Positions 1 through 11,814 of a stretch of DNA of 64,000 bases are shown in pieces. Position numbers and translations under genes: made by a program. The stretch is from Hetaerina americana (Eukaryota; Arthropoda; Insecta; Odonata; Calopterygidae). Every line of letters starts with the position of its first letter. Within the stretch, counting starts at the first letter, position 1. The notes under the pieces are model-generated. The model was not told where the DNA came from. It did no database searches and saw nothing but the letters and a program-made list of their open reading frames with translations. The DNA is taken from contig JAKTNV010000634.1 in NCBI GenBank assembly GCA_022747635.1, positions 26,952-90,951 of the forward strand. The letters are read 5' to 3'.

Positions 1-298
1 ACACAAATCAAACAAAAATGTTTCCATGGTGTGTCTTGTTGTTCATTTTCATCAAATAAACAAAATAAAACCCAGAATATATCATTAAAGACAAGAAATG
101 AGCATAAAAGATGCCTCAGCGCAAGTTATAATGTTAGTAAAAGAGCCCAAATTTCAAAAAATATTGCGAAAAAAACCAATCTTCCATTATAGAGTGAATG
201 TTTGAGGTGTATAGAAGGCATTTATTTCATTTTTGAAAAATTTTAATTTTTCACATTTCTCCATGAAAAGTGCCAATACCCCCCCCCTTTGGGTTCTA
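1..298 (+). repeat. Partial monomer at the left edge (class B body)
   Basis: The window begins inside a monomer at ACACAAATC. The GTGTGTCTTG and AGAATATATC features assign it to the class B body type. It has private changes: AAGTTATAATG where AAGTGTTAATG is normal, and GCGAAAAAAACCAATC where GCGAAAAACAACAATC is normal. Its tail carries the TGAAAAATT dyad at 234-253 and a nine-C run at 279-287. Confidence 0.85.
234..253. repeat. 20-bp dyad in the TGAAAAATT tail variant
   Basis: TGAAAAATT (234-242) and AATTTTTCA (245-253) are perfect reverse complements around a TT centre. The variant arises where the usual TTTTTAGAAATTTT reads TTTTTGAAAAATTTT. It recurs in roughly two dozen monomers (for example 8639-8658), often with TTTCTCCATG downstream and GATATATAG or GACGTGTATAG upstream. 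Confidence 0.85.
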
Positions 299-2172
299 GG
301 TGAAATTCTCACTCAACACAATTCAAAAAAAATGTTTCCATGGTGTGTATTGTTGTTCATTTTCATCAAATAAACAAAATAAAACCCAGAGTTAATCATT
401 AAAGACAAGAAATGAGCATAAAAGATGCCTCAGCGCAAGTGTTAATGTTAGTAAAAGAGCCCAAATTTCAAAAAATATTGCGAAAAACAACAATCTTCCA
501 TTAAAGAGTGAATGTTTGAGGTGAATAGAAGGCATTTATTTCATTTTTAGAAATTTTAATTTTTCACATTTTTCCATTAAAAGTGCCAATACCCCCCCTT
601 TGGGTTCTACACGAAAATCACCCTCGATACAAATCAAACAAAAATGTTTCCATGGTGTGTCTTGTTGTTCATTTTCATCAAATAAACAAAATAAAACCCA
701 GAATATATCATTAAAGGAAAGAAATGAGCATAAAAGATGCCTCAGCGCAAGTGTTAATGTTAGTAAAAGAGCCCAAATTTCAAAAAATATTGCGAAAAAC
801 AACAATCTTCCATTATAGAGTGAATGTTTGAGGTGTATAGAAGGCATTTATTTCATTTTTAGAAATTTTAATTTTTCACATTTTTCCATTAAAAGTGCCA
901 ATTCTCCCCCTTTGGCTTCTAGGTGAAAATCTCACTCGACGGGAATCAAACAAAAATGTTTCCATGGTGTGTATTGTTGTTCATTTTCATCAAATAAACA
1001 AAATAAAACCCAGAATAAATCATTAAAGACAGGAAATGAGCATAAAAGATGCCTCAGCGCAAGTGTTAATGTTAGTCAAAGAGCCCAAATTTCAAAAAAT
1101 ATTGCGAAAAACAACAATCTTCAATTATAGAGTGAATGTTGGAGGTGTATACAAGGCATTTATTTCATTTTTAGAAATTTTATTTTTTCACATTTTTCCA
1201 TGAAAAGTGCCAATACCCCCCCCCTTTGGGTTCTAGGTGAAATTCTCACTCGACACAAATTAAACAAAAATGTTTCCATGGTGTGTATTGTTGTTCATTT
1301 TCATCAAATAAACAAAATAAAACCCAGAGTTAATCATTAAAGACAAGAAATGAGCATAAAAGATGCCTCAGCGCAAGTGTTAATGTTAGTAAAAGAGCCC
1401 AAATTTCAAAAAATATTGCGAAAAACAACAATCTTCCATTATAGAGTGAATGTTTGAGGTGTATAGAAGGCATTTATTTCATTTTTAGAAATTTTAATTT
1501 TTCACATTTTTCCATGAAAAGTGCCAATACCCCCCCCTTTGGGTTCTAGGTGAAAATCTCACTCGTACCAATCAAACAAAAATGTTTCCATGGTGTGTAT
1601 TGTTGTTCATTTTCATCAAATAAACAAAATAAAACCCAGAATAAATCATTAAAGACAAGAAATGAGCTTAAAAGATGCCTCAGCGCAAGTGTTAATGTTA
1701 GTAAAAGAGCCCAAATTTCAAAAAATATTGCGAAAAACAACAATCTTCCATTATAGAGTGAATCTTTGAGGTGTATAGAAGGCATTTATTTCAATTTTAG
1801 AAATTTCAAATTTTCACATTTTTCCATGAAAAGTGCCAATACCCCCCCCTTTGGGTTCTACACGAAAATCACCCTCGACACAAATCAAACAAAAATGTTT
1901 CCATGGTGTGTCTTGTTGTTCATTTTCATCAAATAAACAAAACAAAACCCAGAATAAATCATTAAAGACAAGAAATGAGCTTAAAAGATGCCTCAGCGCA
2001 AGTGTTAATGTTAGTAAAAAGCCCAAATTTCAAAAAATATTGCGAAAAACAACAATCTTCCATTATAGAGTGAATGTTTGAGATATATAGAAGGCATTTA
2101 TTTCATTTTTGAAAAATTTTAATTTTTCACATTTTTCCATGAAAAGTGCCAATACCCCCCCTTTGGGTTCTA
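299..2172 (+). repeat. 6-monomer higher-order unit, copy 1
   Basis: The class order is A3-B-C-A2-D-B. Marker variants shared with the next copy are GATACAAATC in the first B monomer (about 625), TTCTCCCCCTTTGGC before C (about 903), and the GAGATATATAG tail with a TGAAAAATT dyad in the last monomer. The distance from header to header is 1874 bp. The last monomer has a private one-base loss (GTAAAAAGCCC at about 2015). Confidence 0.82.
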
Positions 2173-4051
2173 GGTGAAAATCTCACTCGACACAAATCAA
2201 ACAAAAATGTTTCCATGGTGTGTATTGTTGTTCATTTTCATCAAATAAACAAAATAAAACCCAGAGTTAATCATTAAAGACAAGAAATGAGCATAAAAGA
2301 TGCCTCAGCGCAAGTGTTAATGTTAGTAAAAGAGCCCAAATTTCAAAAAATATTGCGAAAAACAACAATCTTCCATTAAAGAGTGAATGTTTGAGGTGAA
2401 TAGAAGGCATTTATTTCATTTTTAGAAATTTTAATTTTTCACATTTTTCCATTAAAAGTGCCAATACCCCCCCCTTTGGGTTCTTCACGAAAATCACCCT
2501 CGATACAAATCAAACAAAAATGTTTCCATGGTGTGTCTTGTTGTTCATTTTCATCAAATAAACAAAATAAAACCCAGAATATATCATTAAAGACAAGAAA
2601 TGAGCATAAAAGATGCCTCAGCGCAAGTGTTAATGTTAGTAAAAGAGCCCAAATTTCAAAAAATATTGCGAAAAACAACAATCTTCCATTATAGAGTGAA
2701 TGTTTGAGGTGTATAGAAGGCATTTATTTCATTTTTAGAAATTTTAATTTTTCACATTTTTCCATTAAAAGTGCCAATTCTCCCCCTTTGGCTTCTAGGT
2801 GAAAATCTCACTCGACGGGAATCAAACAAAAATGTTTCCATGGTGTGTATTGTTGTTCATTTTCATCAAATAAACAAAATAAAACCCAGAATAAATCATT
2901 AAAGACAGGAAATGAGCATAAAAGATGCCTCAGCGCAAGTGTTAATGTTAGTCAAAGAGCCCAAATTTCAAAAAATATTGCGAAAAACAACAATCTTCAA
3001 TTATAGAGTGAATGTTTGAGGTGTATACAAGGCATTTATTTCATTTTTAGAAATTTTATTTTTTCACATTTTTCCATGAAAAGTGCCAATACCCCCCCCC
3101 CTTTGGGTTCTAGGTGAAATTCTCACTCGACACAAATTAAACAAAAATGTTTCCATGGTGTGTATTGTTGTTCATTTTCATCAAATAAACAAAATAAAAC
3201 CCAGAGTTAATCATTAAAGACAAGAAATGGGCATAAAAGATGCCTCAGCGCAAGTGTTAATGTTAGTAAAAGAGCCCAAATTTCAAAAAATATTGCGAAA
3301 AACAACAATCTTCCATTATAGAGTGAATGTTTGAGGTGTATAGAAGGCATTTATTTCATTTTTAGAAATTTTAATTTTTCACATTTTTCCATGAAAAGTG
3401 CCAATACCCCCCCCTTTGGGTTCTAGGTGAAAATCTCACTCGTACCATTCAAACAAAAATGTTTCCATGGTGTGTATTGTTGTTCATTTTCATCAAATAA
3501 ACAAAATAAAACCCAGAATAAATCATTAAAGACAAGAAATGAGCTTAAAAGATGCCTCAGCGCAAGTGTTAATGTTAGTAAAAGAGCCCAAATTTCAAAA
3601 AATATTGCGAAAAACAACAATCTTCCATTATAGAGTGAATCTTTGAGGTGTATAGAAGGCATTTATTTCATTTTTAGAAATTTCAATTTTTCACATTTTT
3701 CCATGAAAAGTGCCAATACCCCCCCCCTTTGGGTTCTACACGAAAATCACCCTCGACACAAATCAAACAAAAATGTTTCCATGGTGTGTCTTGTTGTTCA
3801 TTTTCATCAAATAAACAAAACAAAACCCAGAATAAATCATTAAAAACAAGAAATGAGCTTAAAAGATGCCTCAGCGCAAGTGTTAATGTTAGTAAAAGAG
3901 CCCAAATTTCAAAAAATATTGCGAAAAACAACAATCTTCCATTATAGAGTGAATGTTTGAGATATATAGAAGGCATTTATTTCATTTTTGAAAAATTTTA
4001 ATTTTTCACATTTTTCCATGAAAAGTGCCAATACCCCCCCTTTGGGTTCTA
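2173..4051 (+). repeat. 6-monomer higher-order unit, copy 2
   Basis: This copy repeats the preceding six monomers at an offset of 1874-1879 bp, with the order F-B-C-A2-D-B and the same marker variants (GATACAAATC near 2503, TTCTCCCCCTTTGGC near 2777). The first header is F, not A3, so the similarity starts just inside that monomer. Its last two monomers are also the first two of the following 8-monomer block. Confidence 0.82.
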
Positions 4052-5909
4052 GGTGAAAATCTCACTCGACACAAATCAAACAAAAATGTTTCCATGGTGT
4101 GTATTGTTGTTCATTTTCATCAAATAAACAAAATAAAACCCAGAGTTAATCATTAAAGACAAGAAATGAGCATAAAAGATGCCTCAGCGCTTAGTAAAAG
4201 CGCCCAAATTTCAAAAAATATTGTGAAAAACAACAATCTTCCATTATAGAGTGAATGTTTGAGGTGTATAGAAGGCATTTATTTCATTTTTAGAAATTTT
4301 AATTTTTCACATTTCTCCATGAAAAGTGCCAATCCCCCCCTTTGGGTTCTAGGTGAAATTCTCACTCGACACAAATCAAACAAAAAAGTTTCCATGGTGT
4401 GCATTGTTGTTCATTTTCATCAAATAAACAAAATAAAACCCAGAATAAATCATTAAAGACCAGAAATGAGCATAAAAGATGCCTCAGCGCAAGTGTTATG
4501 TTAGTAATAGAGCTCAAATTTCAAAAAATATTGCGAAAAACAACAATCTTCCATTATAGAGTGAATGTTTGAGGTGTATAGAAGGCATTTATTTCATTTT
4601 TAGAAATTTTAATTTTTCACATTTTTCCATGAAAAGTGCCATTACCCCCCCCCTTTGGGTTCTAGGTGAAATTCTCACTCGACACAAATCAAACAAAAAT
4701 GTTTCCATGGTGTGTTTTGGTATTTCATTTTCATCAAATAAACAAAATAAAACCCAGAATAAATCATTAAAGACAAAAAATGAGCATAAAAGATACCTCA
4801 GCGCAAGTGCTAATGTTAGTAAAAGAGCCCAAATTTCTAAAAATATTGCAAAAAACAACAATCTTCCATTATAGAGTGAATGTTTGAGGTGTATAGAAGG
4901 CATTTATTTCATTTTTAGAAATTTAAATTTTTCACATTTCTCCATGAAAAATGCCAATACCCCCCCCCCCTTTGGGTTCTAGGTGAAATTCTCACTCGAC
5001 ACAATTCAAAGAAAAATGTTTCCATGGTGTGTATTGTTGTTCATTTTCATCAAATAAACAAAATAAAACCCAGAGTTAATCATTAAAGACAAGAAATGAG
5101 CATAAAAGATGCCTAAGCGCAAGTGTTAATGTTAGTAAAAGAGCCCAAATTTCAAAAAATATTGCGAAAAACAACAATCTTCCATTATAGAGTGAATGTT
5201 TGAGGTGTATAGAAGGCATTTATTTCATTTTTAGAAATTTTAATTTTTCACATTTTTCCATGAAAAGTGCCAATACCCCCCCCCTTTGGTTTCTAGGTGA
5301 AATTCTCACTCGACACAAATCAAACAAAAATGTTTCCATGGTGTGTCTTGTTGTTCATTTTCATCAAATAAACAAAATAAAACCCAGCATATATCATTAA
5401 AGACAAGAAATGAGCATAAAAGAGGCCTCAGCGCAATTGTTAATGTTAGTAAAAGAGCCCAAATTTCAAAAAATATTGCGAAAAACAACAATCTTCCATT
5501 ATAGAGTGAATGTTTGAGGTGTATAGAAGGCATTTATTTCATTTTTAGAAATTTTAATTTTTCACATTTTTCCATGAAAAGTGCCAATACCCCCCCCTTT
5601 GGGTTCTAGGTGAAAATCTCACTCGTACCAATCAAACAAAAATGTTTCCATGGTGTGTATTTTTGTTCATTTTCATCAAATAAACAAAATAAAACCCAGA
5701 ATAAATCATTAAAGACAGGAAATGAGCATAAAAGATGCCTCAGCGCTTAGTAAAAGAGCCGAAATTTCAAAAAATATTGCGAAAAACAACAATCTTCCAT
5801 TATAGAGTGAATGTTTGAGGTGAATAGAAGGCATTTATTTCATTTTTAGAAATTTTAAATTTTCACATTTTTCCATGAAAAGTGCCAATACCCCCCCCTT
5901 TGGGTTCTA
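3426..5909 (+). repeat. 8-monomer higher-order unit, copy 1
   Basis: This is a 2484-bp block: D, B with the private CATTAAAAACAAG, F with the 11-bp deletion and AAAAGCGCCC, A with CAAAAAAGTTTCC and GTGTGCATTG, the GTTTTGGTATTTC variant, the CAAAGAAAAATG variant, the TTTGGTTTCTAGG variant, and D with GTATTTTTGTTC plus the 11-bp deletion. Every one of these rare variants recurs in the same order in the next 2.48 kb. Confidence 0.9.
4665..4981 (+). repeat. Exemplar of the GTTTTGGTATTTC variant monomer
   Basis: This class A derivative has GTGTGTTTTGGTATTTC where others have GTGTGTATTGTTGTTC. It also has AGATACCTCAGCG, where others have AGATGCCTCAGCG, and ATTGCAAAAAAC, where others have ATTGCGAAAAAC. 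It occurs three times, at 4665, 7147 and 14,945, each time followed by the same two unusual monomers. Those are one with CAAAGAAAAATG and CCTAAGCGC, then one with TTTGGTTTCTAGG and AGAGGCCTCAGCGCAATTG. The trio works as a marker for tracing duplicated blocks. Confidence 0.87.
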
Positions 5910-8388
5910 GGTGAAAATCTCACTCGTACCAATCAAACAAAAATGTTTCCATGGTGTGTATTGTTGTTCATTTTCATCAAATAAACAAAATAAAACCCAG
6001 AATAAATCATTAAAGACAAGAAATGAGCTTAAAAGATGCCTCAGCGCAAGTGTTAATGTTAGTAAAAGAGCCCAAATTTTAAAAAATATTGCGAAAAACA
6101 ACAATCTTCCATTATAGAGTGAATCTTTGAGGTGTATAGAAGGCATTTATTTCATTTTTAGAAATTTCAATTTTTCACATTTTTCCATGAAAAGTGCCAA
6201 TACCCCCCCCTTTGGGTTCTACACGAAAATCACCCTCGACACAAATCAAACAAAAATGTTTCCATGGTGTGTCTTGTTGTTCATTTTCATCAAATAAACA
6301 AAACAAAACCCAGAATAAATCATTAAAAACAAGAAATGAGCTTAAAAGATGCCTCAGCGCAAGTGTTAATGTTAGTAAAAGAGCCCAAATTTCAAAAAAT
6401 ATTGCGAAAAACAACAATCTTCCATTATAGAGTGAATGTTTGAGATATATAGAAGGCATTTATTTCATTTTTGAAAAATTTTAATTTTTCACATTTTTCC
6501 ATGAAAAGTGCCAATACCCCCCCTTTGGGTTCTAGGTGAAAATCTCACTCGACACAAATCAAACAAAAATGTTTCCATGGTGTGTATTGTTGTTCATTTT
6601 CATCAAATAAACAAAATAAAACCCAGAGTTAATCATTAAAGACAAGAAATGAGCATAAAAGATGCCTCAGCGCTTAGTAAAAGCGCCCAAATTTCAAAAA
6701 ATATTGCGAAAAACAACAATCTTCCATTATAGAGTGAATGTTTGAGGTGTATAGAAGGCATTTATTTCATTTTTAGAAATTTTAATTTTTCACATTTCTC
6801 CATGAAAAGTGCCAATCCCCCCCTTTGGGTTCTAGGTGAAATTCTCACTCGACACAAATCAAACAAAAAAGTTTCCATGGTGTGCATTGTTGTTCATTTT
6901 CATCAAATAAACAAAATAAAACCCAGAATAAATCATTAAAGACCAGAAATGAGCATAAAAGATGCCTCAGCGCAAGTGTTATGTTAGTAATAGAGCCCAA
7001 ATTTCAAAAAATATTGCGAAAAACAACAATCTTCCATTATAGAGTGAATGTTTGAGGTGTATAGAAGGCATTTATTTCATTTTTAGAAATTTTAATTTTT
7101 CACATTTTTCCATGAAAAGTGCCATTACCCCCCCCTTTGGGTTCTAGGTGAAATTCTCACTCGACACAAATCAAACAAAAATGTTTCCATGGTGTGTTTT
7201 GGTATTTCATTTTCATCAAATAAACAAAATAAAACCCAGAATAAATCATTAAAGACAAGAAATGAGCATAAAAGATACCTCAGCGCAAGTGCTAATGTTA
7301 GTAAAAGAGCCCAAATTTCTAAAAATATTGCAAAAAACAACAATCTTCCATTATAGAGTGAATGTTTGAGGTGTATAGAAGGCATTTATTTCATTTTTAG
7401 AAATTTAAATTTTTCACATTTCTCCATGAAAAATGCCAATACCCCCCCCCTTTGGGTTCTAGGTGAAATTCTCACTCGACACAATTCAAAGAAAAATGTT
7501 TCCATGGTGTGTATTGTTGTTCATTTTCATCAAATAAACAAAATAAAACCCAGAGTTAATCATTAAAGACAAGAAATGAGCATAAAAGATGCCTAAGCGC
7601 AAGTGTTAATGTTAGTAAAAGAGCCCAAATTTCAAAAAATATTGCGAAAAACAACAATCTTCCATTATAGAGTGAATGTTTGAGGTGTATAGAAGGCATT
7701 TATTTCATTTTTAGAAATTTTAATTTTTCACATTTTTCCATGAAAAGTGCCAATACCCCCCCCTTTGGTTTCTAGGTGAAATTCTCACTCGACACAAATC
7801 AAACAAAAATGTTTCCATGGTGTGTCTTGTTGTTCATTTTCATCAAATAAACAAAATAAAACCCAGCATATATCATTAAAGACAAGAAATGAGCATAAAA
7901 GAGGCCTCAGCGCAATTGTTAATGTTAGTAAAAGAGCCCAAATTTCAAAAAATATTGCGAAAAACAACAATCTTCCATTATAGAGTGAATGTTTGAGGTG
8001 TATAGAAGGCATTTATTTCATTTTTAGAAATTTTAATTTTTCACATTTTTCCATGAAAAGTGCCAATACCCCCCCCTTTGGGTTCTAGGTGAAAATCTCA
8101 CTCGTACCAATCAAACAAAAATGTTTCCATGGTGTGTATTTTTGTTCATTTTCATCAAATAAACAAAATAAAACCCAGAATAAATCATTAAAGACAGGAA
8201 ATGAGCATAAAAGATGCCTCAGCGCTTAGTAAAAGAGCCGAAATTTCAAAAAATATTGCGAAAAACAACAATCTTCCATTATAGAGTGAATGTTTGAGGT
8301 GAATAGAAGGCATTTATTTCATTTTTAGAAATTTTAAATTTTCACATTTTTCCATGAAAAGTGCCAATACCCCCCCCTTTGGGTTCTA
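5910..8388 (+). repeat. 8-monomer higher-order unit, copy 2
   Basis: This 2479-bp block repeats the previous eight monomers with few changes. Examples are AAATTTTAAAAAAT at about 6080 where copy 1 has AAATTTCAAAAAAT, and C-run length differences. Sharing of about ten rare variants in fixed order shows direct tandem duplication of the whole 8-mer. Confidence 0.9.
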
Positions 8389-8701
8389 GGTGAAATTCTC
8401 ACTCGACACAAATCAAACAAAAATGTTTCCATGGTGTGTATTGTTGTTCATTTTCATCAAATAAACAAAATAAAACCCAGAGTTAATCATTAAAGACAAG
8501 AAATGAGCATAAAAGATGCCTCAGCGCAAGTGTTAATGTTAGTAAAAGAGCCCAAATTTCAAAAAATATTGCGAAAAACAACAATCTTCCATTATAGAGT
8601 GAATGTTTGACGTGTATACAAGGCATTTATTTCATTTTTGAAAAATTTTAATTTTTCACATTTCTCCATGAAAAGTGCCAATACCCCCCCTTTGGGTTCT
8701 A
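8389..8701 (+). repeat. Representative satellite monomer (class A)
   Basis: This 313-bp unit is a clean example for reading the others. The header GGTGAAATTCTCACTCGACA starts at 8389. CCATGG lies at 8429-8434, two AATAAA hexamers at 8460-8465 and 8469-8474, and CAGCGC at 8522-8527. The segment AAGTGTTAATG at 8528-8538 is the 11 bp missing from deletion-type monomers. The tail carries a 20-bp dyad at 8639-8658, and the unit ends with a run of seven Cs (8684-8690) followed by TTTGGGTTCTA. I found no internal dimer structure and no convincing shorter sub-repeat. The length is close to two nucleosome repeats, but that is only a length coincidence unless nucleosome phasing is shown. Confidence 0.93.
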
Positions 8702-9639
8702 GGTGAAATTCTCACTCGACCCAATTCAAACAAAAATGTTTCCATGGTGTGTATTGTTGTTCATTTTCATCAAATAAACAAAATAAAACCCAGAGTTAAT
8801 CATTAAAGACAAGAAATGAGCATAAAAGATGCCTCAGCGCAAGTGGTAAAGTTAGTGAAAGAGCCCAAATTTCAAAAAATATTGCGAAAAACAACAATCT
8901 TCCATTATAGAGTGAATGTTTGAGGTGTATACAAGGCATTTATTTCATTTTTAGAAATTTTAATTTTTCACATTTTTCCATGAAAAGTGCCAAAACCCCC
9001 CCCTTTGGGTTCTACACGTAAATCACCCTCGACACAAATCCAACAAAAATGTTTCCATGGTGTGTCTTGTTGTTCATTTTCATAAAATAAACAAAATAAA
9101 ACCCAGAATATATCATTAAAGACAAGAAATGAGCATAAAAGATGCCTCAGCGCAAGTGTTAATGTTAGTAAAAGAGCCCAAATTTCAAAAAATATTGCGA
9201 AAAACAACAATCTTCCATTATAGAGTGAATGTTTGAGGTGTATAGAAGGCATTTATTTCATTTTTAGAAATTTTAATTTTTCACATTTTTCCATGAAAAG
9301 TGCCAATACCCCCCCCTTTGGGTTCTAGGTGAAATTCTCACTCGACACAAATCAAACAAAAATGTTTCCATGGTGTATATTGTTGTTCATTTTCATCAAA
9401 TAAACCAAATAAAACCCAGAGTTAATCATTAAAGACAGGAAATGAGCATAAAAGATGCCTCAGCGCAAGCGTTAATGTTAGTTAAGAGCCCAAATTTCAA
9501 AAAATATTGCGAAAAACAACAATCTTCCATTATAGAGTGAATGTTTGAGGTGTATAGAAGGCATTTATTTCATTTTTAGAAATTTTAATTTTTCACATTT
9601 TTCCATTAAAAGTGCCAATACCCCCCCCTTTGGGTTCTA

Positions 9640-9951
9640 CACGAAAATCACCCTCGACACAAATCAAACAAAAATGTTTCCATGGTGTGTCTTGTTGTTC
9701 ATTTTCATCAAATAAACAAAATAAAACCCAGAATATATCATTAAAGACAAGAAATGAGCATAAAAGATGCCTCAGCGCAAGTGTTAATGTTAGTAAAAGA
9801 GCCCAAATTTCAAAAAATATTGCGAAAAACAACAATCTTCCATTATAGAGTGAATGTTTGAGGTGTATAGAAGGCATTTATTTCATTTTTAGAAATTTTA
9901 ATTTTTCACATTTTTCCATTAAAAGTGCCAATACCCCCCCTTTGGCTTCTA
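9640..9951 (+). repeat. Exemplar of class B monomer
   Basis: Class B is marked by ACACGAAAATCACCCTCGAC in place of GGTGAAATTCTCACTCGAC. It often carries GTGTGTCTTG, where other classes have GTGTGTATTG, and the body motif AGAATATATC. The class recurs through the whole window and is the usual predecessor of class C. A sub-class (B2, for example at 13,390 and 25,880) has ACACGTAAATC and AATCCAAC. Some B headers carry other bodies: AGAATAAATC at about 1860-2140, or the 11-bp deletion at about 31,160, 35,220 and 38,660. Header and body are therefore not strictly linked. Confidence 0.88.
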
Positions 9952-10266
9952 GGTGAAAATCTCACTCGACGGGAATCAAACAAAAATGTTTCCATGGTGT
10001 GTTTTGTTGTTCATTTTCATCAAATAAACAAAATAAAACCCAGAATAAATCATTAAAGACAGGAAATGAGCATAAAAGATGCCTCAGCGCATGTGTTAAT
10101 GTTAGTCAAAGAGCCCAAATTTCCAAAAATATTGCGAAAAACAACAATCTTCAATTATAGAGTGAATGTTTGAGGTGTATACAAGGCATTTATTTCATTT
10201 TTAGAAATTTAATTTTTCACATTTTTCCATGAAAAGTGCCAATACCCCCCCCCCCTTTGGGTTCTA
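9952..10266 (+). repeat. Exemplar of class C monomer
   Basis: Class C has TTTGGCTTCTAGG immediately upstream, where others have TTTGGGTTCTAGG, and GACGGGAATC in the header. It is normally preceded by CCATTAAAAGTG, with a T where most units read CCATGAAAAGTG. Many copies have GTTAGTCAAAGAG and CTTCAATTATAG in the right half. I count 18 intact C monomers, each followed by an A2 monomer. From about 27 kb onward several C copies carry the AGAATATATC and GTAAAAGAG body of class B, which suggests body replacement by conversion. Confidence 0.88.
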
Positions 10267-10579
10267 GGTGAAATTCTCACTCGACACAAATTAAACAAAA
10301 ATGTTTCCATGGTGTGTATTGTTGTTCATTTTCATCAAATAAACAAAATAAAACCCAGAGTTAATCATTAAAGACAAGAAATGAGCATAAAAGATGCCTC
10401 AGCTCAAGTGGTAATGTTAGTAAAAGAGCCCAAATTTCTAAAAATATTGCGAAAAACAATTATTTTCCTTTATAGAGTGAATGTTTGAGGTGTATAGAAG
10501 GCATTTATTTCATTTTTAGAAATTTTAATTTTTCACATTTTTCCATGAAAAGTGCCAATACCCCCCCCTTTGGGTTCTA
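10267..10579 (+). repeat. Exemplar of class A2 monomer (ACAAATTAAAC header)
   Basis: Class A2 differs from A by ACAAATTAAAC, where A has ACAAATCAAAC, and usually has the AGAGTTAATC body. It sits directly after class C. This copy has an unusual tail at about 10,455-10,475 (ACAATTATTTTCCTTTATAG where the norm is ACAACAATCTTCCATTATAG). The same odd tail recurs once, at about 17,955-17,975, as expected from the 7.5-kb duplication. Several A2 copies between 30.2 and 39.7 kb carry CCATGCTGTG, where the norm is CCATGGTGTG, and ATTGCTAAAAAC, where the norm is ATTGCGAAAAAC. Confidence 0.87.
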
Positions 10580-10891
10580 GGTGAAAATCTCACTCGTACC
10601 AATCAAACAAAAATGTTTCCTTGGTGTGTATTGTTGTTCATTTTCATCAAATAAACAAAATAAAACCCAGAATAATTCATTAAAGACAAGAAATGAGCTT
10701 AAAAGATGCCTCAGCGCAAGTGTTAATGTTAGTAAAAGAGCCCAAATTTCAAAAAATATTGCGAAAAACAACAATCTTCCATTATAGAGTGAATGTTTGA
10801 GGTGTATAGAAGGCATTTATTTCATTTTTAGAAATTTTAATTTTTCACATTTTTCCATGAAAAGTGCCAATACCCCCCCCTTTGGGTTCTA
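10580..10891 (+). repeat. Exemplar of class D monomer (CTCGTACC header)
   Basis: Class D is marked by AAAATCTCACTCGTACCAATC, which removes the CGACACAA segment of other headers. The body is usually AGAATAAATC with GAGCTTAAAAG, where others have GAGCATAAAAG. This copy carries TTTCCTTGGTG, so the otherwise near-universal CCATGG is lost here and in its duplicate at about 18,119. Class D commonly follows A2 and closes the B-C-A2-D cassette. A sub-group between 30 and 40 kb has an interrupted C-run just upstream, reading ACAATCCCCCTTAGG or ACAATCCCCCTTTGG. Confidence 0.87.
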
Positions 10892-11814
10892 GGTGAAAAT
10901 CTCACTCGTACCAATCAAACAAAAATGTTTCCATGGTGTGTATTGTTGTTCATTTTCATCAAATAAACAAAACAAAACCCAGAATAAATCATTAAAGACA
11001 AGAAATGAGCTTAAAAGATGCCCCAGCGCAAGTGTTAATGTTAGTAAAACAGCCCAAATTTCAAAAAATATTGCGAAAAACAACAATCTTCCATTATAGA
11101 GTGAATGTTTGAGATATATAGAAGGCATTTATTTCATTTTTGAAAAATTTTAATTTTTCACATTTCTCCATGAAAAGTGCCAATACCCCCCCCTTTGGGT
11201 TCTAGGTGAAATTCTCACTCGACACAATTCAAACAAAAATGTTTCCATGGTGTGTATTGTTGTTCATTTTCATCAAATAAACAAAATAAAACCCAGAGTT
11301 AATCATTAAAGACAAGAAATGAGCATAAAAGATGCCTCAGCGCAAGTGTTAATGTTAGTAAAAGAGCCCAAATTTCAAAAAATATTGCGAAAAACAACAA
11401 TCTTCCATTATAGAGTGAATCTTTGAGGTGTATAGAAGGCATTTATTTCATTTTTAGAAATTTTAATTTTTCACATTTTTCCATGAAAAGTGCCAATACC
11501 CCCCCCTTTGGGTTCTACACGAAAATCACCCTCGACACAAATCAAACAAAAATGTTTCCATGGTGTGTCTTGTTGTTCATTTTCATCAAATAAACAAAAT
11601 AAAACCCAGAATATATCATTAAAGACAAGAAATGAGCATAAAAGATGCCTCAGCGCAAGTGTTAATGTTAGTAAAAGAGCCCAAATTTCAAAAAATATTG
11701 CGAAAAACAACAATCTTCCATTATAGAGTGAATGTTTGAGGTGTATAGAAGGCATTTATTTCATTTTTAGAAATTTTAATTTTTCACATTTTTCCATGTA
11801 AAGTGCCAATACTT

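Noticed and set aside
2439..2723. Minus-strand ORF family of 75-104 residues, hydrophobic, present in most monomers
   Set aside because: The frame repeats only because the satellite repeats. It overlaps an equally open plus-strand frame, is shifted by C-run changes and by the 11-bp deletion, and resembles no protein family I recognise. Not annotated as coding.
8429..8434. CCATGG with downstream ATG context as a start codon signal
   Set aside because: It is present in nearly every monomer as part of the repeat (lost in some, for example near 10,620, 26,231, 28,693 and 30,265) and leads to no sustained frame. It is useful only as a periodic restriction-site landmark.
8460..8474. Two AATAAA hexamers per monomer, possible polyadenylation signals
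   Set aside because: They lie in an A-rich stretch of every monomer with no gene upstream. Chance occurrence in AT-rich DNA is enough.
8389..8701. Internal two-fold (156 + 156 bp) structure of the monomer
   Set aside because: Comparing the two halves by eye shows only short AT-rich matches and a shared TTTCCATG, too little to claim an ancestral dimer.
9952..9985. CENP-B box-like site at CTCGACGGGAATC of class C monomers
   Set aside because: It contains CGGG but lacks the TTCG and the correctly spaced A of the consensus, so it does not match.
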